The notes below the pieces were generated by a model. That model saw nothing but the letters and a program-made list of their open reading frames with translations, ran no database searches and was not told the origin of the DNA. A stretch of 26,483 nt of DNA. It comes from Chlamydomonas sphaeroides. Taxonomy: Eukaryota > Chlorophyta > Chlorophyceae > Chlamydomonadales > Chlamydomonadaceae. The translations under genes and the position numbers were made by a program. The DNA is taken from assembly GCA_001662425.1 (NCBI GenBank), contig BDDC01001426.1, forward strand, positions 1-26,483. The letters are read 5' to 3'. Below are positions 19,501 to 26,483 of the stretch, one piece after another (positions within the stretch are counted from its first letter, which is position 1; every line of letters starts with the position of its first letter).

Positions 19501-22500
19501 CCGCAACGCCACGTGTTCTTGGGTTATCCGGCGTTCCCAGCACGGTTGAAGTGACCCGCCCGACGGTCGTACTCCTCGTCACGACGCACAGGGCTTTGAG
19601 GCCGAGCGGCGGCTGGAGCAGCGCTACGGACCGCTGGCGCGCACCGAACGCCGCGGCGCTTCCTTGGGCGAGGTCGGCGTGGGCGCCCTGGCGGCGGGCG
19701 GCAGGGGCCGCGCCAAGCAGCCGCGGCGCTTCACCGTCGCGGCGGGTGAGATGAGAGGGCAACCTTGCTAGGCAAGGCGGCTCTGGAACGGACTCAGCTG
19801 CACGTCCATGCGCCGCCCACCGACCACAGCCCCGTCCCCGCCCGCCCCCTGAGACCGCAGCGCAGCCACTGATCAACCGCTTGTTCCTGCTCGCTGCGAG
19901 GCTCCTCACTCCCTGCGCCTTACCTCGCCCGCGACCCCTGCTGCATCCCCTTTGCCCAGGCGGCGGCCCAGCAACGGTGCTGCTTATCCCCCTGTCCGCA
20001 CTGCGGCGCGGATACAGGTGGGGGAGCCCCTCGCCTGCGGCCCTGTGCGAGCGCCCCCTGCACCTGCTCGGCCCCTGCCCCTGCACGGCCCCTCCGCGCA
20101 GCGACCCCTCCGCTCACGGCCGCACTCGCGCACAGGCCCCTCCGTACAGCCCCTGCTCTGATCCATTTCGTGCTTGTGTATCAAACTTCATCCCTTTAAA
20201 CCCTGGCCGCCCTCCTTGCCTCCACGCACCCACCCACCCCCCGCCAACGTGCAGCGCCACGCAGGCTCACCTGGTGGCCTCCCGCTGCGAGGCGCTGACG
20301 GCGGCCTGCAAGCCGCTGCGCTGCCTGCCGCGACCCGAGCTGGCGGCGCTGGCGCTGGCGGCGGCGCCGCTGCGGCTGGAGCCGGGCGCGGTGCTGGCCC
20401 GGCAGGGGGCCGCTGTGGAGGCGTTGTACGTGGTGCAGGTGGGCCGCAGGGTGTGGGGTGTGGGGTGTGGGGTGTGGGCCGCAGGGTGTGGGGTGTGGGG
20501 CGGGGCTGGCAGCTCGGGCCATAGGGGGGCCGTCGCGCGGACTGAGGGGGCACCTGCGGGCAGAGGCTTTCCCGCACCCCGACAGGACCCGAGGCGCTTG
20601 CTGTTGGCCCTGGCGCCGTGCTGGAGATGGCCGTGACACACCGCCTCCGAACCCCGTCACGGGACCAACCGCGCCCCATCCCGACACACCGCGCCCCATC
20701 CCCGTGTCGGGAACATCTCGTTGCCGCAGGAGGGCGAGCTGCGGCTGCTGGACGACCCAGAGCAAGAGCCGAACGCCGCCGCCACCGCCGCAGCCCTGGC
20801 CGCCGCCGCCGCCACTGCCGCGCCCTCGAGCTGGCCAGCGCCCGCGGGAGGCGGCGCGGGCGCGGCCGCTGGCGCCGGCGGTGGCGCACTGACGGCCGCC
20901 ACGCTGGAGCTCCTGGGCAGCGACCCGGTGCTGGGCTCCGAGCTGAGCCCGCTGTGGGCGCAGCAGGCGGGTGGCGCCGGCGCGGCGGGCGCAGCGGCAG
21001 CAGCGGCGGCGGCGGCACCCGGGCCGGCGAGCTGCGCCAGCGGCGGCGCCACAGCAGCGCAGGTGGGCCGCCGGTGCTTGGCTGCGTCTCCTCTGAGGCT
21101 ATCTCATGTTTCGTCACGTAGGTAATAATCGGCCTTGCCAACCTCACCTCCATCGCCATTCTGTGCCCTGCTGTTACCCGCTGACCTCGCAGCTGCAGCG
21201 CTCGCTGGCGGCCCTGAGGCCGCTCATGTCCCTCAGCCACGGCGGGCTGCTGGGGGAGGCCGTGCTAGGCTGCGGCCAGGGGGCCGCTACCACGGTGAGG
21301 GCCGATCCCGCAGGAGGCCAGCCGCCCGCCGGCCCGCACTGCTCCAGCTAGGTACACATCTTTCCCAACACAAGCATCCTTCTCAGTCTCGCAAGTGCGC
21401 GGCGACGCTGCATCCCCTGCGTGTCCTCGCAGGGGGCCGCGGGGGCCGACCGAAGAGAGCGCTCCGCCGCTGCGAGCACAGCCCCGTCGACGGCGGCGCC
21501 AACCTCCTGCCCGGCGCCGCCGGCGCGACAGGCAGGGCCTGGTACGTGCCGGCATCACTTTACGGCGGGGCCCTGGCTACCAGCCAGCTGTCACCCAGCG
21601 TCGACTGGGCAGTCAGGAAACGTGCCCTCGCTCCTGAGTCGTCTGACCTCTGCCCCGTCCCTATTTGGTCTTGGCCAGGGCCCACCACCCAAGGCAGCTG
21701 CTCGGTGGCCTCCGGCGAGGCCAGCGAAGCCGCTGGGGGCTCGACGTCAGCGGTGCAGGCTCCGGCCCCGTCCGCTGCCTGCCCCTCTGCCGTGACCGGC
21801 GGCCAGGCCGCGCTTCCGCAGCACATGCAGGCAACAGCGGGCGGCGGCACCGGCCCTCCAGGCTTGCCGGAGCGCGGCGACCCAGAGCAGGAGCCGCTGC
21901 TCAGCGGCACCTATGGCGCGACGGCGGTCGCGGTGCGGCCCACCCGGCTGCTGGCGCTGCCTAGAAAGGCACTGGCGGCGCTGCCCTCGCTGCACGCGCC
22001 GCTGGCGGCGCTGGCGGCCGGCGTGGCGGAGGTCCTCCAGAGCCGCCGCAAGGAGGTCCAGGTAAGCGCTGCAGAGCTCAGGCCGGGCGCCGGCACCGAG
22101 CGCACATGGCTTGGTGTTGGCATAGCGGCTATCCTAGCGCCCTTCATATCACGAACTGGCGGATGGTGCCGGCCCCGGACCCAGTTGCTTGCACGTGCTT
22201 CCCAGCTGCCGGTCTTTGGCTCCCGGTCTGTCACGGCACAGGCCAAACCAGTCCCATGCCCGACGCCTCCGCCCCCGCCCACGCTGCGCCCGGCCTAGGA
22301 CACGGCCGCGACGCTGACTGCCCTGGCTACCGGCGACGACCTGCCGCCGCCCGTGGCCGCACCCTTCGACCCGGCCGCCGCCGGCCGGCTGCGCGCCTCG
22401 CAGCGCCGCGCGGCCGTAGCGGAGCTGCACCGGCCCTGGGCTGCGGTGCGGCCGCCCGAGGTGCTGCCACCGGAGGAGGCCCTGTCGAGGCCGTCGGTAC

Positions 22501-24743
22501 TGCTAGAGCGACTGGGCTTCAAGGTGTGTGCGGGGACGGAGCTGGGGCGTGCCTGCCCAAGTCCGAGGCCCGGGGTGTAAGCTATGAGCTTGCCACCGGC
22601 ACTCCGTGACATCCACGGACAGCTTTTGTGTCTTACACGGGGCACCACCCCAGGAGTGGACCCGCTGCAGCCAGCTGCAGTGTTCCTGGTCCGTGCTGCA
22701 CAAGCAGCTGTGCTGCTGGCGTGCGTTGGTGGGCCGCCCTTGGCGTTGGCAGCCTTGCTTGAGGAAGTGCCAGAGCCGGGATTTAGGCGCCGTCCATTGG
22801 GCCATGCGGCGCGCATGCAACATATATACATCAGCATTCCCTCTGCGCACGGCCAAAGCGCCACTCTACCCGGGGCGTGCTGTGCCGCGTGTGGGGTTCT
22901 GTACTACCGCACACTGAAACACATCAGCCTGCGCCTGCAGCGGCTGGAGTTCCTTGGTGCGGGGACGAAGGGTCCGACCGCATTCACACCATGTAGCGAG
23001 ATCTGCATTCCGCGCGGCACCTGCAGCGGCTGGGCCCAGATGCGCTGTCGCTGCTGGATGGGCTCCAAGGCACGTGCGTCGGCTTGGGCGCTGCTGCTGC
23101 TGATGCGGTCTGGCTGCTGGAGTCCGGCACCAGCCGCAAGCTCGGGCTGTCTGCGCACACACGGCCCGTGCGGCCTGGCTGGCATGGTGTGAACACCGTC
23201 ATCACAACAACGGCCACGCACCCCAGGGCCTTAAGTCAATCAGCAGTCTATCAGCACGCGCCGCCAAGCGGGCGGCCTCCCGCTTCCTGCTCGACTGCTG
23301 TCGCGTGGGCGCGGAGGCGCTTCTTCAATTCGCACCCCTCTGCCGTCCCCATCTCAGGTCCCAAAGCTGCGAGCAGCAAGCGTAGAGGCTGGACGGGGCA
23401 CTGCAACGTCAGGCTTGGCACCCGCGCCCATCGGCGGCCCTGGGGTTGGTAATGGTGGCCAGCCAGGATGCGGGCAGGACCTCAGCTGTGTGCTGGACTC
23501 GCCTGGCCGCTACCGGGGCCCCTACCTATCAGCCAGCCTGCCGTCCTGGCCCCCGGCGCCTGCGCCACGCTGGTCCACCAACGGGGCGCTTCCCTGCAGC
23601 GAGGGCCCCGCCGATAACCTCGGCGGCGCCTCCCTTCGCGGCGCCTCCTTCTCGGGCAGCGGCCTGCCTGCGCTGTCGAGGACGCAGTCCCTGGCAGCCT
23701 CGCCCCTCCGCAGCTGCGCGAGCGTCAGCGGAGTCGGGCATGTTGGTGGCGGCGGCGGCGGCGGCGAGTTTGGGCTGCGGCCGAGCTCGAGCATGCGGCA
23801 CGGCAGCCATGGGCCGGAGCCGGGCAGCCCCCCGGCGCTCGCCTATGCTTCGTGCTCCGCGGCCGATGGGAGCTACAGGGCAGCTGGCGTCGGCTCCGGA
23901 GGGCTGCCAAGGCTGCGTGTGAGCATGTCTGGGTGTCACAGCCCGCAGCAGCAGCATAGTCCTCTTGGCGCCGGCCCTCGTGGCCAGCACAGGTCGCAGC
24001 TTGAGCTGTCGTCGAGCCCAGGCGCCTCGGGGCCGCCGTCGCCGTTTGGCGCGACAATGCCGGCCGGCGCCGATGCCATGCCGCCGCTGAGCCGCCGGTC
24101 CGGCAGCGGGCTTCCCGTCGGCGGCCCGCAAGCCGTTCTGGGACCCGGCGTTATCGCTAGCAGCTTCCCCGTCGGCAGTGCGAGCCCGAGGGCCGCCGCC
24201 GCTGCAGCGAGGCTGTCGCTGCTTGGCAGCGCCTCCGCAGGGCCGCCACCGGCGCTGCCGATGCGGTACAGCGTCAATGGGAGCTGCAGCGGCGCCTCTG
24301 GGACGTCCCGCCTGGGCGCGTGCTCCTCCGCGGCCGTGACCGCCGCCGGCCTCAGCAGCTACGCGCTGCCCATGTCGCCGGGACGGACATCGGTTGATGA
24401 GCGGTCGAGGCCAGTGCCGGAGGCGCTGTCGGTGCCACTGCCACGATACACGCACTCCGTCAGCAACGGCGTCGGGGAGGGCTGCGGCGGCGGCGACACA
24501 GACGCCGCCGCCGCTGCCGAGGTCTGGTGGTCGGAGCACCCGGACGTGCTGCGCTCTGACAGCGCGGCGCTGCTTCGAGCGGTGGCCGGCGCTGGGCGCG
24601 TGGCGCAGCAGCAGGCAGCAGCGGCACCGCAGCTGCCGGTGCTGTCGCCGTCGGCTGCGATGGCGGTGCTGACCCGGGGCACGGGTAAGTGGGGAGCACG
24701 TGATGGCGGCGTGGTGCCATCCGGCAGGAGTGCAAGGTTCTAG
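16502..24743 (+). CDS. Gene C: triple cyclic-nucleotide-binding-domain protein
   Basis: Eighteen exons join in phase: 16502-16606, 16724-16778, 16901-16961, 17251-18091, 18213-18359, 18765-18858, 19054-19190, 19246-19302, 19592-19745, 19960-20017, 20255-20438, 20730-21062, 21193-21294, 21433-21541, 21679-22061, 22299-22523, 22997-23167 and 23358-24743, giving 1533 residues. Three cNMP-binding-like domains are seen at about 20-150 (VSYGPGEALVLAGE, HVLLSGSALATVP), 340-570 (GASLGEVGVGAL, ATVLLIPLSALR) and 570-935 (LEPGAVLARQGAAVEALYVV, GGLLGEAVLG). Only domain 2 keeps both ligand residues of the phosphate-binding cassette (Glu526 and Arg544/545). Domain 1 has Leu115 and Gly124 in their place; domain 3 keeps Glu764 but has Gly for Arg. 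Ala/Gly-rich insertions swell the domains. Residues 1073-1533 are Ser/Gly/Ala-rich and probably disordered. There are no membrane segments, so a soluble cyclic-nucleotide effector or scaffold is likely. Exon 8 (55 bp intron before it), exon 17 and the start are least certain; an upstream exon from ATG 16426 is possible. Confidence 0.8.
20202..20309 (+). repeat. Source copy of the 108 bp inverted duplication
   Basis: It spans the end of intron 10 and the start of exon 11 of gene C (acceptor at 20254). The exon part encodes ATQAHLVASRCEALTAAC, the start of the third cNMP-binding-like domain, so this is the functional copy and 15866-15973 is the derived fragment. Confidence 0.85.
20451..20500 (+). 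repeat. GTGTGGG minisatellite in intron 11 of gene C
   Basis: About seven copies of the heptamer GTGTGGG (sometimes TGTGGGG), interrupted once by GCCGCAG, start 12 bp after the exon 11 donor. The strand asymmetry (G/T-rich) could favour G-quadruplex formation in the nascent RNA, but no function is shown. Confidence 0.8.
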
Positions 24744-24993
24744 TGATGCTGCTGTCCAAAAAGTGGCCGCGTGCCCTCCTGGGGCCGCGCGGCAGTGCGT
24801 GGATGGGTCGATGGACTTGGCCCGAGGTGGGGGGCAATGTGAGTTGCGCGGCGCATCGCGGCAGACGCACGATGCATGCCCGCCCGCCCGCGCGAGGCAA
24901 ACACTGGGCCGAAGGAGCTGTTCCGCTGAGCGAGTAGATCCATGCATGTAATAGAAATAACACTAGAGGTACAGCGGGCGTGACCCGCCGTAA

Positions 24994-24998
24994 TGTAA
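24994..24998 (+). promoter_or_regulatory. Candidate poly(A) signal TGTAA of gene C
   Basis: TGTAA lies about 250 bp after the gene C stop at 24741-24743. A 3' end near 25010 would be ordinary for this type of gene and supports ending the reading frame at 24743 rather than splicing onward from the GTAAGT at 24685. Confidence 0.5.
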
Positions 24999-25307
24999 GG
25001 AGGTAGGGCGACATGGGGTCGGTTCATGCATGTCCTAGTTACAGAACCCCGGACTGAGGCTCTTCGACTGCTGAATCCGTCTGGTCGCTCGACGACACGA
25101 GACTTGGCACGGATGGATGGCTGGAGGCACTGACACACGTCGGTATGGTACACGTGCCGTATTATACGACCCTCCACCCCAGATCTGGCGCCCCCAAAAG
25201 CTACGCCCATCCAAGGCGCCCACGGCAATAGCTTAGGACGGTCGGAGGTCGTAGACTCTCAAGGTAGTCAGCGGTGTTGCCATCGACCAGTGCTCGTTTC
25301 TAGCGAA

Positions 25308-25561
25308 GCCCGTGCACTCCATGAGCTACACGCCTTCAGCGAGTAGCTGGCACGGATGCACGCCGCTGCCGGCATCTCGGACTTCGTCCTCCCACATTCG
25401 GCATGGATTGGCGGCGGCGCCATTATTGCCACCGCCGCCCGCGGCGTGCCCATCGACCTTGTCCGGCGGCGGCATGGCCACTGGGTCTCCCCCGTCATGG
25501 TGGACACACGGCGCGACACCACGGCTGGCATTGAGCTCACGCGGCAGCTGGGCCTGACTTA
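25308..25561 (+). pseudogene. Decayed tyrosine-recombinase C-terminal fragment
   Basis: In one frame (first in-frame ATG at 25356, stop at 25559-25561) the translation contains AGISDFVLPHSAWIGGGA followed by ATAARGVPIDLVRRRHGHWV. This fits the C-terminal catalytic part of tyrosine recombinases (pattern HSxRxGGAT, AxxxGVPxxLIxxxGRWxS), as carried by DIRS, Crypton and related elements in algae. It appears dead: the HSxR arginine is Trp, no tyrosine follows the GHW box at the expected distance, and an in-frame TAG lies at 25347-25349, just upstream of the ATG. No N-terminal catalytic part is visible nearby, so it is a truncated remnant. The family call rests on motif spacing only. Confidence 0.5.
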
Positions 25562-26404
25562 GGAGCGCGGTATCTCTTGTCTGCAGCTCCTCGAGTGTAA
25601 GGCCCATTGTCAAAGCCTGGTTTGCCGGCTTCCTTTCGGCTCATTTCGCTTGGGATGGCCTTGGGGCTTGCTAGCAGCGTTACAGCTAGTGAAGGGCAGT
25701 CCTCAAGTACGGAATCCGCCATGACATCAGCGCACATCAGCACAACAAACACCTGTGGGTCACGGACCAACGCTCTGTCTGGGCAACAGAGGCGTGCTGC
25801 GGGTGTGACTTGCGTCGCGCGTGGGCTGGCGGCTGAGCCCAACTCATCCACGTCATGAGGCTGCGGCACCTTACGGTTGCAGCAGCCACACGGTGCATGC
25901 TGCGACTGGTGGAGGCAGCACACGTGCAGCTGCACGCAGCCTATGGGTGTGAGGCACGCATTGGATGGCACGGCAGCAGCCCAGGCGGCGGCAGCACCAG
26001 AAGCACAGAACTCGTGTGTGCCGGCAGTGCTGAAGCGACTATGGTGCATACGATGGGAGCGCGAGCATAAGGAGACACTCTGGCGGCTGGCTGTAAGCGG
26101 GGTAACCCGACTTCACGTCTGGCCGAGCCCGGGGGGACCCGGGGGCGCACGGGAGGCATGAACCTGTGCCGTATGACTCGAATCACTGGCTCTTAAGCCA
26201 GACAGCTCTGCTTGCAGAGGGAACTGCCGCTCGCGCAGTGCTTGCCTTGTTGCTATTCAACGGCTTCTTCAGAAGCCACCTTACTGAGACTTCTCATAAT
26301 TAGTGTTGCATGTTTAGATATTTGTTAGGTGCGATAGCTCCGCGCTCCAACTCTCCGGTGAGCACTTAGGCGTGATCCAGGGCTAGCTAAAGACTAGCTT
26401 ACAG
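25562..26404. other. Unassigned sequence after the recombinase remnant
   Basis: A minus-strand frame of 170 codons (25537-26049) and shorter plus-strand frames occur, none with recognisable motifs. They may be further remains of the same mobile element. A small hairpin, CTGGCT-CTTA-AGCCAG, lies at about 26188-26203. No RNA gene could be supported. Confidence 0.35.
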
Positions 26405-26459
26405 TGGTAGCGAAACTGGTGGTGGCGCCACCTACGCGGCGGTGGCGGGCGGCGTGGAG
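26405..26459 (+). CDS. Possible exon at the window edge
   Basis: A 55 nt stretch lies between an acceptor-like CTTACAG (ending 26404) and a good donor GTGAGC (26460). One frame reads GSETGGGATYAAVAGGVE, the Gly/Ala composition typical of exons in this window. It could belong to a gene continuing beyond the window. It could also be a downstream exon of gene C if the GTAAGT at 24685 is used, but the phase does not fit that join directly. Short and weakly supported. Confidence 0.25.
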
Positions 26460-26483
26460 GTGAGCCCAGGCGGTTCTGGGGCC

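Noticed and set aside
18653..20086. Minus-strand frame of 477 codons opposite gene C
   Set aside because: It covers both exons and introns of gene C and is a shadow frame of GC-rich DNA; the plus strand has conserved domains and consistent splice phases.
22654..22917. Possible gene C exon starting after the CCCCAG at 22653
   Set aside because: It would encode a Cys/Trp-rich stretch unlike the rest of the protein and reach a stop; joining 22523 to 22997 keeps the frame and gives a sequence more in keeping with its neighbours. It remains a weak spot of the model.
23529..24947. Minus-strand frame of 472 codons opposite the last exon of gene C
   Set aside because: It is Arg/Ala/His-rich, as expected from reading GC-rich codons backwards, with no domain, whereas the plus frame continues gene C in phase.
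26160..26260. tRNA-like fragment on the minus strand (ATTCGAGTC beside a CTGGCT/AGCCAG stem)
   Set aside because: The T-arm pairs poorly, spacing to the stem is wrong and no acceptor stem or D-arm could be built.

Overview
The window looks like nuclear DNA of a volvocine-type green alga (Chlamydomonas/Volvox relatives). The coding exons are very GC-rich and encode Ala/Gly/Ser-rich proteins. Genes are split by many short introns with GTGAGx or GTGCGx donors and (C/T)GCAG acceptors. Two genes are followed by TGTAA, the usual algal poly(A) signal. No bacterial-style operon, CRISPR array or convincing tRNA was seen. The species cannot be named from the sequence alone.

Layout. Positions 1-6601 are a nest of mobile-element DNA. 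A 4.7 kb element (1883-6601) has about 95 bp terminal inverted repeats and a candidate 3 bp ACG target duplication. A third copy of the same terminus sits at 1-88. Inside the element are a foldback element (2017-2270), an array of about 12 bp repeats (2676-2860) and a second element (2865-6303) with long, diverged inverted termini. No transposase was recognised in any of them. From 6602 to about 25000 there are three intron-containing genes, all on the plus strand. Gene A (7302-9638) encodes a Ser-Pro-rich orphan protein. Gene B (11073-14729) encodes a CDCA7-type zf-4CXXC_R1 zinc-finger protein with an acidic tail and an AT-hook. Gene C (16502-24743) encodes a roughly 1533-residue protein with three cyclic-nucleotide-binding-like domains and a long disordered tail. 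From about 25300 onward lies a decayed tyrosine-recombinase fragment, then unassigned sequence, and a possible exon at the window edge.

How they fit together. The genes do not form an obvious pathway. Gene B's family works with DDM1/HELLS remodellers in DNA-methylation maintenance and heterochromatin, and here it lies a few kb from dense transposon DNA. Gene C looks like a cyclic-nucleotide effector or scaffold in which only the middle domain keeps the Glu/Arg ligand pair. A 108 bp piece spanning an intron-exon junction of gene C is repeated in inverted orientation upstream of the gene; this is the least ordinary structural feature of the genic part.

Gene models were spliced by hand. For B and C, and for the preferred model of A, the exon phases close into uninterrupted reading frames (455, 422 and 1533 residues). 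Weak points are the first intron of A, the start of C and exons 8 and 17 of C.
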